A stretch of DNA of 8,420 nt from Nereida sp024640765 (GTDB taxonomy: Bacteria; Pseudomonadota; Alphaproteobacteria; Rhodobacterales; Rhodobacteraceae), in the NCBI GenBank assembly GCA_024640765.1, contig JAHEEK010000032.1, positions 1 to 8,420 of the forward strand, in the 5' to 3' direction. The position numbers and the translations under genes are program-made. The stretch's first letter is position 1; each line of letters opens with the position of its first letter. The notes under the pieces are model-generated. The model saw nothing but the letters and a program-made list of their open reading frames with translations, was not told the origin of the DNA and did no database searches. Positions 1-6,645 of this stretch are shown here, in pieces.

Positions 1-270
1 CAAGACCAAGACGTAGCACAGCTGAACTTCTTCTTGGGTCAAACCCTCGACAGCGCCCGTGTCTCAAGCCGCGGCACATCAGTTGATTTCGCATCGCTGA
101 TCGAAAATGCAGAGCAAGACAACGACACAGCACGGGTTGCATCGCTGAAATCACTCGAAAACGGTGACAACGCACAGGGCGGCGTGGACTACGCATTCTT
201 GATCGAACTGGCTGAGCAAGACAACGACACTGCGCGCGTCGCATCACTGAAGTCACTCGCTAACCTTTAA
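1..270 (+). CDS. C-terminal part of a hypothetical protein with internal 34-residue repeats
   Basis: The reading frame is open from the first base of the window (CAA GAC CAA...) to a TAA at 268-270. It is therefore the 3' end of a longer gene; the TTG at 34 is not a convincing start. The visible 89 residues are acidic, soluble-looking and without membrane segments. Two near-identical units, each beginning VDFASLIE or VDYAFLIE and containing AEQDNDTARVASLKSL, lie 34 residues (102 bp) apart. The 16-residue core is identical in protein but differs at several third codon positions, so selection probably acts on the protein. A more diverged copy (LGQTLDSARVSSRGTS) lies upstream, giving a degenerate three-unit array. 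I do not recognise the family and assign no function. A strong terminator follows directly, so this is the last gene of its transcript, unrelated to the purine cluster downstream. Confidence 0.7.
   Translation, partial: QDQDVAQLNFFLGQTLDSARVSSRGTSVDFASLIENAEQDNDTARVASLKSLENGDNAQGGVDYAFLIELAEQDNDTARVASLKSLANL
109..258 (+). repeat. Tandem 102-bp coding duplication
   Basis: Two 48-bp segments encoding AEQDNDTARVASLKSL start at 109 and 211, a period of 102 bp. Their differences are synonymous (for example GCA/GCT, ACA/ACT, CGG/CGC, TCG/TCA), which points to an old duplication kept by protein-level selection. The linker between them (ENGDNAQGG) is Gly/Asn rich. Confidence 0.8.
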
Positions 271-300
271 GTCCCGCGAACCTCTAGGATACCTCCCTGT

Positions 301-345
301 CCCCAAGAAGGGCGTCTCGCGAAAGCGGGGCGCTCTTTTTTGGGG
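301..345 (+). terminator. Intrinsic terminator of the left-edge gene
   Basis: A 12-bp stem (309-320 with 325-336, closed by several G-U wobbles) is capped by a GAAA tetraloop at 321-324. It is followed by the T-run 336-341. Outer bases (CCCCAAGA against TTTTTTGGGG) can lengthen the stem. It sits 30 bp after the TAA at 268-270, as expected for a + strand terminator. There is no T-run on the opposite strand, so it probably does not serve puuD. Confidence 0.85.
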
Positions 346-360
346 GGAGGGGGTATGGCG

Positions 361-416
361 CTGACGGCAATGGACAAGGCTTGGTGACCCCCGGCACTTG
401 GCAGGGGAACCGTCAG
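361..416 (-). other. Possible hairpin just past the puuD stop codon
   Basis: CTGACGG at 361-367 is the exact reverse complement of CCGTCAG at 410-416, directly beside the puuD stop. The enclosed 42 bases can also pair CCCC with GGGG. There is no U-tract on the - strand, so this is not a standard intrinsic terminator. It may be a 3'-end stabilising structure or chance. I see nothing else in the 346-416 gap. Confidence 0.25.
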
Positions 417-1658
417 TTACTGCGCGATGGCACGCGCTTCACGGACCCACGCAATGATCGTCTCACGCGCTTCTTCGTCCATTTGAACGGCGTTGGGCGG
501 TGGCATTGCGTGGCTGACGCCTGCTTGCAGATAAATCTGGCTGGCGTGGCGGGCTACATCGCCGGGTGTTTCAAGGTGCACACCCTTCGGTGCCCAGCGC
601 ATGTTACCCCAGACAGGCTCACGCGCGTGGCACATCGAACAGTGCCCCAACACCGTGTCATACGCATCGTCAAAACCAGCAGCTGATACAAAGCGTTGCT
701 CATAAGGGGTCAATGGACGTGCTTCAGCGTCTTCCCACGTCTCGCTTGGGCGCACTGACGACAGCCACGCAATGACAAACATCAACAGGATGGTAACGCC
801 CCACGTCCAGTGTGACCCCGATCCGGTCCGGTGCATCGTGTTGAAGTAGTGGCGGATCGTGACGCCGGTCAGAAAAATAAGGCTTGCGATAATCCAAGCG
901 TATTCTGTCCCAAACGCCAGCGGATAGTGATTGGACAGCATTAGGAAAACGACCGGCAAGGTCAGGTAGTTGTTATGCATCGAGCGCAGCTTGGCGATCT
1001 GACCGTATTTGGCATCAGGGGTGCGCCCCGCCTTCAAATCAGCGACAACAATGCGCTGGTTCGGCATGATAATGAAAAACACGTTGGCGGTCATGATTGT
1101 AGCCGTGAACGCACCAAGGTGCAAAAGTGCCGCGCGGCCAGTGAAAATTTGATTGTAGCCCCATGACATGACAACAAGCAGGGCAAACAACAACAGCATC
1201 AAAATCGTCGGGTGGTTCTTTAGCCCACGCTTGCACATCTGATCATACACCAACCAGCCAATGGTAAGCGACGCTCCTGAAATCAAAATGCCCTGCACCA
1301 ACGTCAGATCTGCTTTGGTCGGATCAATCAGATACAGCTCTCCGCCTACCCAGTAGACAATCATCAACAGGGCAGCACCCGACAGCCACGTGCTGTAGCT
1401 TTGCCATTTATGCCAAGTCAGATGCTCGGGCAGCCGATCCGGTGCAACTAAGTATTTGGTGGTGTGATAAAAACCACCACCATGCACTTCCCACTCTTCG
1501 CCATACGCGCCTTCGGGCATTCCGGGTGCTGGCTTCAACATAAGATCAAGCGCGATAAAGTAGAACGATGCGCCAATCCACGCCATGGCGGTCACCACGT
1601 GCAACCAGCGAACTGAAAACGCCACCCAGTCCCACATCACAGCTAGATCATACATCAT
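417..1658 (-). CDS. puuD: PuuD: membrane urate oxidase (hydroxylase) with C-terminal cytochrome c domain
   Basis: This 413-residue protein oxidises urate to 5-hydroxyisourate in the inner membrane. Roughly eight hydrophobic segments are visible (about 13-35, 87-107, 120-138, 150-168, 178-198, 232-248, 252-270, 285-302). A C-terminal cytochrome c domain follows, with the heme-attachment motif CSMCH at 340-344 and a likely axial Met at 385 in HAMPPPN. This DUF989-plus-cytochrome architecture is that of PuuD, which sends electrons to cytochrome c instead of forming peroxide. Length and domain order are normal for the family, and the heme motif is intact. Two ATGs in tandem (1656-1658 and 1653-1655) could start it. 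The Shine-Dalgarno GAGGG (complement of about 1662-1667) lies 4 nt from the first and 7 nt from the second, so the second may be used. The gene is transcribed away from the LysR gene and has uraH and allE as pathway partners. Confidence 0.95.
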   Translation of the reverse strand: MMYDLAVMWDWVAFSVRWLHVVTAMAWIGASFYFIALDLMLKPAPGMPEGAYGEEWEVHGGGFYHTTKYLVAPDRLPEHLTWHKWQSYSTWLSGAALLMIVYWVGGELYLIDPTKADLTLVQGILISGASLTIGWLVYDQMCKRGLKNHPTILMLLLFALLVVMSWGYNQIFTGRAALLHLGAFTATIMTANVFFIIMPNQRIVVADLKAGRTPDAKYGQIAKLRSMHNNYLTLPVVFLMLSNHYPLAFGTEYAWIIASLIFLTGVTIRHYFNTMHRTGSGSHWTWGVTILLMFVIAWLSSVRPSETWEDAEARPLTPYEQRFVSAAGFDDAYDTVLGHCSMCHAREPVWGNMRWAPKGVHLETPGDVARHASQIYLQAGVSHAMPPPNAVQMDEEARETIIAWVREARAIAQ

Positions 1659-1667
1659 CAGTCCCTC

Positions 1668-1739
1668 ATGCTCTTTGTCTCAAAGAAAACTATGCGATTA
1701 GCCATTGTTCTGGTATTGCTTCAAAAAGTCAAAGAGCAT
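1668..1739. promoter_or_regulatory. Divergent puuD/lysR control region with long-range inverted repeat
   Basis: The 97 bp between the two start codons contain a perfect 10-bp inverted repeat: ATGCTCTTTG at 1668-1677 and CAAAGAGCAT at 1730-1739. Allowing one mismatch it extends to about 13 bp. Arm centres are about 62 bp apart, close to six helical turns. A third partial copy makes a local palindrome CTTTG-TCT-CAAAG (1673-1685). A plausible puuD promoter on the - strand has -35 TTGACT (complement of 1727-1732), a 17-bp spacer and -10 AACAAT (complement of 1704-1709). Its -35 overlaps the right arm, while the left arm falls downstream of the predicted transcript start. This suits a LysR-type or looping repressor operator, but binding is inferred only. 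Confidence 0.5.
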
Positions 1740-1755
1740 CAAAAAAAGCCGAACA

Positions 1756-2688
1756 ATGTCATATCTTGAAAACGTCCGCACCTTTGTTCGTGTTTATGAG
1801 TTGGGCAGCATGTCTGCAGCCGGTCGTGATTTACGCATTTCACCTGCCGTTACGTCCTCACGCATCTCACAGCTTGAGGAACATCTTAGCGTAAGGCTTT
1901 TTCAGCGCACAACCCGCAGTCTTGCCCCCACCGAACAGGGAAAGGCCTTTTATGACGGGGCATGCAAAGTACTCGAGTCCGTTGAGGCCGCTGAAGCAAA
2001 TGTGGTCAACATTACCGATAACCCGAAAGGCTCGCTATTTATCGCGGCACCCTTGGGCGTTGGCCGCCGCCTTATTGCACCCCAAGTGCCAGAGTTTTTG
2101 GAGCAATACCCACAAGTCAGCATTCGGTTGCGTCTTACAGATAGAAAGGTGGACCTGACAACCGAAGGCCTTGATCTGGCGTTCTTTCTTGGCCAGCCCG
2201 AGGATAGCAATTTGCGCATTCGCAAAATCGCAGATGTGTCACGGGTTCTATGTGCCTCGCCCGAATATATTGAAGCTAAAGGCATGCCGCAGGACGGAGA
2301 GGCATTACTTACAGATCAACACGAATGCCTTAACCTGCGGTTCCCCGGCGCGACAGAGTTTCAATGGGCCCTCGTCACCCCTGAAGGAACGAAAAAAATT
2401 CGTGTCAAAGGCCGCTATGAATGTGATGATGGTGACGTTCTTACGGACTGGGCGCTTGCAGGGCATGGCATCGTGATCAAGCCAACGTTTGAAGTAGCAG
2501 AGCACATCAACAACGGCGCTTTGGTTCCCGTCGCAACAAAAACGCCACCCGAAGACATTCAGATGGCGTGCTTGTTTACGCACAGACGACGGCAAGATCC
2601 CAAAACACGATTATTCATGGAATTCATGATCGAGCGAATCGGGCGCGCAGTCCGAAACAGCTCAATTCAGGCTCAACTACCGCGGTAG
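1756..2688 (+). CDS. LysR-type transcriptional regulator of the urate cluster
   Basis: The 310-residue product has LysR-family layout. An N-terminal winged helix-turn-helix (about residues 5-63) contains SMSAAGRDLRISPAVTSSRI and the LFQRTTRSLAPTEQG wing that typifies the CrgA-like branch. A periplasmic-binding-like effector domain follows (about 92-295). I chose ATG 1756 because the protein then begins MSYLENVRTF exactly at the conserved helix. A TTG at 1705 would add 17 lysine/serine-rich residues without family support. The ribosome binding site is weak, which suits a low-level regulator. It is divergent from puuD across 97 bp, and its 3' end overlaps uraH by 16 bp. The position suggests control of puuD, uraH and the puuE operon in response to a purine intermediate. 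That role and the effector are inference; membership of the family is clear. Confidence 0.9.
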   Translation: MSYLENVRTFVRVYELGSMSAAGRDLRISPAVTSSRISQLEEHLSVRLFQRTTRSLAPTEQGKAFYDGACKVLESVEAAEANVVNITDNPKGSLFIAAPLGVGRRLIAPQVPEFLEQYPQVSIRLRLTDRKVDLTTEGLDLAFFLGQPEDSNLRIRKIADVSRVLCASPEYIEAKGMPQDGEALLTDQHECLNLRFPGATEFQWALVTPEGTKKIRVKGRYECDDGDVLTDWALAGHGIVIKPTFEVAEHINNGALVPVATKTPPEDIQMACLFTHRRRQDPKTRLFMEFMIERIGRAVRNSSIQAQLPR

Positions 2689-3026
2689 GTTGAATACCCG
2701 AATGGTGAAAGAAGAAGTGGTACATGATAGTGAGCCGCCTCTGACATACCAAATCGCAAAGGTACTACATCCAAAAAGCGCGGCTCTTCTGGCGCGATGC
2801 CGATTGCATCCAAATAATCGCCTGCGTGAAAGACAAGCTCATATGTGCCAAGCGCAAACTCAGACGCGGGCAAAATCTGCTCGTCTGTCCGGCCATCACT
2901 GTTGGTGAACACTGACTTCAGAAAAACCCGCTCCTCACCATCGATACGGTAGAGATCAATTTTAAGCTCGCTTGCTGGACAGCCCCGTGCGGTGTCCAGA
3001 ACATGCGTTGTCAGATAACCAGCCAT
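2673..3026 (-). CDS. uraH: UraH: 5-hydroxyisourate hydrolase (transthyretin-like)
   Basis: The 117-residue protein hydrolyses 5-hydroxyisourate, the PuuD product, to OHCU in the cytoplasm. Family hallmarks are complete: N-terminal LTTHVLDTARG with catalytic His8, NSDGRTD with Arg46, HYHVPLLLSPFGYSTYRGS with His101, and the terminal tetrapeptide Tyr-Arg-Gly-Ser that separates HIU hydrolases from transthyretins. Length is typical. The reading frame extends upstream to 3188, but ATG 3024-3026 has an excellent AAGGAG (complement of 3033-3038) 6 nt away, and the product then begins at the conserved MAGYLTTHVLD. The gene is divergent from the puuE operon and convergent with lysR, overlapping its stop codon region. 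It has no terminator of its own there, so its transcript may run antisense into lysR. Confidence 0.97.
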   Translation of the reverse strand: MAGYLTTHVLDTARGCPASELKIDLYRIDGEERVFLKSVFTNSDGRTDEQILPASEFALGTYELVFHAGDYLDAIGIAPEEPRFLDVVPLRFGMSEAAHYHVPLLLSPFGYSTYRGS

Positions 3027-3050
3027 TGTCGTCTCCTTAGGTGAAAGCTG

Positions 3051-3091
3051 CATATAGCCATGCGCACTGATGTGCAGCAAAGTGCATATGC
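3051..3091 (-). promoter_or_regulatory. Weak candidate promoter and palindrome upstream of uraH
   Basis: On the - strand a -10-like TATATG (complement of 3051-3056) lies 18 bp from a -35-like TTGCTG (complement of 3075-3080). It would give a leader of about 18 nt ending in the uraH Shine-Dalgarno. The palindrome GCATATGC at 3084-3091 sits just upstream. Consensus match is poor, so this is tentative. Confidence 0.25.
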
Positions 3092-3113
3092 TTGATGGTC
3101 TTTCGCGTTTTTC

Positions 3114-3151
3114 TTGAAAATTCGCGGTATTGTTTTGTATTAACACAATAC
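3114..3151 (+). promoter_or_regulatory. Candidate puuE operon promoter with dyad operator over the -10
   Basis: A -35 TTGAAA at 3114-3119 is followed after 18 bp by TATTAA at 3138-3143. The arms GTATTGT (3127-3133) and ACAATAC (3145-3151) are perfect reverse complements separated by 11 bp, so the proposed -10 sits at the dyad centre. That geometry would let a bound protein block RNA polymerase. The related sequence GGTATTGCTT occurs at 1712-1721 in the puuD/lysR gap (here GGTATTGTTT at 3126-3135), hinting at a shared recognition element. Binding is inference. Confidence 0.45.
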
Positions 3152-3172
3152 TAACGACGAAGGGAGACGTCC

Positions 3173-4585
3173 GTGAACAGATATCCACGTGACCTTACCG
3201 GCTACGGAGAAACGCTTCCAAACGCCAATTGGCCAAATGCAGCAAAGATCGCTGTGCAAATTGTCCTCAACTACGAAGAGGGCGGTGAGAACAATATCCT
3301 TCACGGTGACGCTGCATCCGAGGCATTCTTGTCAGAGATCACGGGCGCACAACCTTGGCCAGGTCAGCGCCATTGGAACATGGAATCGCTTTATGAATAC
3401 GGCGCCCGCGCAGGCTTCTGGCGTGTGCACCGCTTGCTGCGCGATCTACCGATTACGGTCTACGGCGTTGCCAGCGCGCTAGCCCGTGCGCCCGAGCAAG
3501 TCGCCGCAATGAAAGCGTCAGACTGGGAAATTGCCAGTCACGGGCTGAAGTGGGTTGAACATAAGGACATGCCCGAGGCAGAGGAACGCGCCCAAATTGC
3601 CGAGGCCATTCGTCTACACACCGAAGTGACCGGCACGCCACCACGCGGCTGGTATACTGGACGTTGCTCGAACAACACGGTCCGCCTTGCCGCACAAACA
3701 GGCCAGTTCGATTACGTGGCCGACAGCTACGCGGATGATTTGCCCTATTGGACACACGTCGAGGATCGCGATCAATTGATCGTACCCTACACGATGGATT
3801 GCAATGATATGCGCTTTGGCATTCAGGCGGGTTTCACAAATGGGGATCAGTTCGAGAGCTACCTCAAGGATACCTTCGATGTCCTTTATGAAGAGGGAAG
3901 TGCGGGCGCACCAAAAATGATGTCAATCGGGCTGCACTGCCGCTTGATCGGTCGTCCTGGCCGGTTGGCCGCCCTGCGCCGTGTCATAGAACACATGCAG
4001 TCACATGAGGGGGTTTGGTTCGCGACCCGTCTGCAAATTGCGGAACACTGGGCCGCGCAGCATCCACCGCACGCCAAACCTGCGCCATCCCAGATGGACC
4101 GCGCCACCTTTGTCGAAAATTTCGGTGGTATCTTTGAGCATAGCCCATGGATCGCAGAAGCTGCGTTTGATTTGGAACTCGGCCCTACCCATGATAAGGC
4201 ACTTGGCGTTCATAGCGTCTTGGCACGCGTATTTCGAAGCGCGTCAGAAGATCAACGATTGGCCGTGTTAAATGCGCACCCTGATTTGGCCGGAAAGCTC
4301 GCGGCCGCAGGCAAATTGACCGCTGAAAGTACGTCCGAGCAAGCGGGCGCAGGGCTAGATCTGCTCACGGACGAAGAACGCAGTACCTTTCAGGCGTTGA
4401 ATGCTGAGTACGTCGCGCGCCATGGTTTTCCGTTTATTATCGCGGTGCGCGACAACACCAAGGCCACGATCATGGCTGCGTTCAAGCGCCGCATCAGCAA
4501 TGACCGCGACGCAGAGTTTGCCGAGGCTTGTAAGCAAGTTGAGCGTATCGCTGAATTGCGCCTAATGGAAAAGTTCAGCGCATGA
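3173..4585 (+). CDS. puuE: PuuE allantoinase fused to UraD-type OHCU decarboxylase
   Basis: The 470 residues make a two-enzyme fusion. Residues 1 to about 300 are the cofactor-independent allantoinase PuuE of the polysaccharide-deacetylase fold: YPRDLTGYG, IVLNYEEGGEN (30-40), ASHGLKW (121-127), RGWYTGR (158-164), HCRLIGRPGR (255-264). It hydrolyses S-allantoin to allantoate. After a Pro/His linker, residues about 305-470 form OHCU decarboxylase: SQMDRATFVENFGGIFEHSPW (from 307), HPDLAGKL with the catalytic His369 (369-376), SEQAGAGL (388-395), FPFIIAVRDNTK (419-430). It decarboxylates OHCU to S-allantoin, so the two halves do consecutive steps and could channel allantoin. The start is GTG 3173, with AGGGAG (3161-3166) 6 nt upstream, and the product then begins at the family N terminus. 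The stop overlaps the allA start as ATGA. The fusion is known in related bacteria. Both domains look intact. Confidence 0.96.
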   Translation: MNRYPRDLTGYGETLPNANWPNAAKIAVQIVLNYEEGGENNILHGDAASEAFLSEITGAQPWPGQRHWNMESLYEYGARAGFWRVHRLLRDLPITVYGVASALARAPEQVAAMKASDWEIASHGLKWVEHKDMPEAEERAQIAEAIRLHTEVTGTPPRGWYTGRCSNNTVRLAAQTGQFDYVADSYADDLPYWTHVEDRDQLIVPYTMDCNDMRFGIQAGFTNGDQFESYLKDTFDVLYEEGSAGAPKMMSIGLHCRLIGRPGRLAALRRVIEHMQSHEGVWFATRLQIAEHWAAQHPPHAKPAPSQMDRATFVENFGGIFEHSPWIAEAAFDLELGPTHDKALGVHSVLARVFRSASEDQRLAVLNAHPDLAGKLAAAGKLTAESTSEQAGAGLDLLTDEERSTFQALNAEYVARHGFPFIIAVRDNTKATIMAAFKRRISNDRDAEFAEACKQVERIAELRLMEKFSA

Positions 4586-5136
4586 GCCGTTCCCTCGAAA
4601 TTCAGCCCATCACACGGGCGGCTTTTGCATCGTTTGGCGAAGTTATCGACACATCTGGCGCACCAGATAAGATCATCAACCAAGGGCTGTGTGGCCGCTA
4701 CCACGACCGCGCAACGCTGGACTGCAGTTCGGGTCGCGTTGGAGTAAGCCTGTTCAAGGCCGAGGCGCGCACCCTGCCCTTGGCCCTTCACATGGTTGAA
4801 CGTCACCCAGATGGCTCACAGCTTTTCATTCCAATGTCCGAGCACGGTTTTCTGGTCATCGTCGCACCAGATCAGAACGGCACACCAGCTGAGCCGCTGG
4901 CTTTCATCACAACCCCAGGACAAGCAATAAATTTTTATCGCGGGACATGGCACGGCGTGCTGACGCCTCTGAGTGAACCCGGTTTGTTTGCCGTCGTCGA
5001 CAGGATCGGCACCGGCGCAAACCTTGAAGAACACTGGTTCGATACCCCGTATACGGTCGAGCTGGAAAAACTACTGGAGCGGGGCCAGCAACGGCAACAT
5101 AGGGAAGGAAAACCACAATGGCCGAGAACTCAATAG
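4582..5136 (+). CDS. allA: AllA: ureidoglycolate lyase
   Basis: The 184-residue protein splits ureidoglycolate into glyoxylate and urea, the last step of the pathway. AllA-family motifs are present: AFASFGEVID (14-23), MVERHPDGSQLFIP (71-84), GQAINFYRGTWHGVLTPL (113-130) and FAVVDRIG...NLEEHWFD (136-154), which form the small beta-barrel core. A charged C-terminal tail (about 160-184) follows. Its ATG (4582) overlaps the TGA of the puuE fusion in ATGA and has no strong Shine-Dalgarno, so translation is probably coupled to the upstream gene. Its last 19 bp overlap the permease gene, confirming operon membership. The family should not be confused with the unrelated ureidoglycolate hydrolase AllH/UAH type, which releases ammonia. 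Confidence 0.93.
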   Translation: MSRSLEIQPITRAAFASFGEVIDTSGAPDKIINQGLCGRYHDRATLDCSSGRVGVSLFKAEARTLPLALHMVERHPDGSQLFIPMSEHGFLVIVAPDQNGTPAEPLAFITTPGQAINFYRGTWHGVLTPLSEPGLFAVVDRIGTGANLEEHWFDTPYTVELEKLLERGQQRQHREGKPQWPRTQ

Positions 5137-6542
5137 GGACGCCGGAACAGCTCCGCGATCCCAACTTCACACCGGCGCTTCACCGTGCCATTCCGCTGGG
5201 GATACAGCACGTCTTGGCGATGTTCGTCTCAAACGTGACCCCGGCTATTATTATTGCAGGTGCAGCGGGTTTCGGTTTTGGTTCAGACGCAGGGGCGCAA
5301 GGTTTCCCCGACATGACCTATCTGATCCAGATGTCTATGCTGTTTGCGGGCATTGCGACTTTGTTCCAAACAATCGGCATGGGCCCAGTTGGGGCGCGCT
5401 TGCCAATCGTTCAAGGCACAAGCTTTGCCTTCATTCCGATCATGATCCCACTCGTAGCTGGTAAGGGCGTCGATGCGCTACCTATCCTGTTCGGTGGTGT
5501 TTTGGTCGGCGGTCTTTTCCACGCACTACTGGGCACCGTAATCGGCAAAATTCGTTTTGCCCTGCCCCCACTGGTCACTGGCCTTGTGGTTACGATGATC
5601 GGCTTGGCGTTGGTCAAAGTTGGCATCCAATATGCCGCGGGCGGCGTGCCTGCCATCAACAGCCCTGAGTACGGCTCACTGCTGAACTGGTCTGTCGCAT
5701 TGGTGGTTGTCTTTGTCACACTCGGCTTGAAGTTCTTCGCAAAGGGCATGCTTTCGGTATCTGCAGTCTTTATCGGCATCATTGCAGGCTATCTGGTCGC
5801 GCTGTTCTTCACCGATATGGTTTCATTTGAAAGCATCGCAACAAGTATGAGCCGCGCAGCAGCGTTCCAAGTGCCATCACCATTTGCGTATGGCTTTGAA
5901 TTCAGCCTCGCTGCAGTCATCGGCTTTTGTCTGATGGCATTCGTTTCTGCAGTAGAAACCGTTGGCGACGTATCAGGGATCACCAAAGGTGGTGCTGGCC
6001 GCGAAGCAACAGAAAAAGAAATCCAAGGCGCAACATACGCTGACGGTTTCGGCACAGCGTTGTCTGGTATTTTTGGCGGCTTGCCAAACACATCGTTCAG
6101 CCAAAACGTTGGGCTAATCGCGATGACTGGTGTGATGAGCCGTCATGTTGTGACCATCGGAGCGATCTTCTTAATCATCTGCGGGCTGGTTCCAAAAGTA
6201 GGTGCATTAATCCGCACAATCCCAATTGAAGTACTGGGTGGTGGTGTCATCGTCATGTTCGGCATGGTGGTTGCTGCAGGTATCTCAATGCTGTCCGACG
6301 TCAAATGGGACCGTCGCAACATGGTTATCTTCGCAATTGCTTTGTCTGTCGGCCTTGGCCTTCAGTTGGACCCCAAAGCGGTGCAATACCTGCCAGACAC
6401 CCTGCGCATCTTGATGACATCTGGCCTGCTTCCTGCGGCTCTGATCGCAATCGTGTTGAACCTTGTGTTGCCTGAAGAACTTACAGACGAGGCTACTGAG
6501 GAAGTCTCCGGTGGCATGTCCGGTCACGGTAAGGGCCGCTAA
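5118..6542 (+). CDS. NCS2-family purine permease, probably urate or xanthine
   Basis: A 474-residue inner-membrane nucleobase:cation symporter-2 protein with the usual pattern of about 14 membrane segments and cytoplasmic ends. Family landmarks are the TM1 Gln-His pair GIQH (Gln30-His31), SAVETVGDVSG with Glu280 and Asp284, TYADGFGTALSG with Asp309, and the signature SFSQNVGLIAMTG with Gln329-Asn330. These Glu, Asp and Gln residues correspond to the substrate-binding and coupling positions of XanQ, UacT and UapA. The sequence style is of the xanthine/uric acid permease branch, and the location among urate genes favours urate; the exact substrate cannot be read from sequence. The start ATG 5118 lies inside the allA 3' end with an AGGGAAGGAA ribosome site (5101-5110) 7 nt upstream. 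It is the last gene of the operon before the terminator at 6573. Confidence 0.93.
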   Translation: MAENSIGTPEQLRDPNFTPALHRAIPLGIQHVLAMFVSNVTPAIIIAGAAGFGFGSDAGAQGFPDMTYLIQMSMLFAGIATLFQTIGMGPVGARLPIVQGTSFAFIPIMIPLVAGKGVDALPILFGGVLVGGLFHALLGTVIGKIRFALPPLVTGLVVTMIGLALVKVGIQYAAGGVPAINSPEYGSLLNWSVALVVVFVTLGLKFFAKGMLSVSAVFIGIIAGYLVALFFTDMVSFESIATSMSRAAAFQVPSPFAYGFEFSLAAVIGFCLMAFVSAVETVGDVSGITKGGAGREATEKEIQGATYADGFGTALSGIFGGLPNTSFSQNVGLIAMTGVMSRHVVTIGAIFLIICGLVPKVGALIRTIPIEVLGGGVIVMFGMVVAAGISMLSDVKWDRRNMVIFAIALSVGLGLQLDPKAVQYLPDTLRILMTSGLLPAALIAIVLNLVLPEELTDEATEEVSGGMSGHGKGR

Positions 6543-6572
6543 GTACTTTCGTACAATACTGCACAAAAAACC

Positions 6573-6603
6573 AAAGGCCCGATCGTTACGATCGGGCCTT
6601 TTT
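6573..6603. terminator. Bidirectional intrinsic terminator between permease and allE
   Basis: A perfect 13-bp stem (6573-6585 with 6589-6601, AAAGGCCCGATCG) with a TTA loop is followed by T6599-6603 for + strand transcripts. The A-run at 6565-6570 on the other flank gives a U-run for - strand transcripts. It therefore ends both the puuE operon and the convergent allE transcript. Confidence 0.93.
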
Positions 6604-6645
6604 CGTATAACTTAGCCAAAGCGCAAGAGGTACAACAGGCCTCTG

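Noticed and set aside
109..258. Repeat array resembling a CRISPR
   Set aside because: Only two close copies, 102 bp apart, in frame within a coding region and differing at wobble positions.
1705..1755. TTG start giving the LysR regulator 17 extra N-terminal residues
   Set aside because: The extra residues are lysine/serine rich and outside the LysR domain, and they overlap the predicted puuD promoter. ATG 1756 starts exactly at the conserved MSYLENVRTF.
3027..3188. N-terminal extension of uraH by 54 residues
   Set aside because: Overlaps the divergent promoter region and the puuE start. A strong Shine-Dalgarno and the family N terminus both point to 3026.
4390..4806. 138-codon open frame on the - strand
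   Set aside because: Shadow of the puuE-uraD and allA coding sequence, with no ribosome site or domain.
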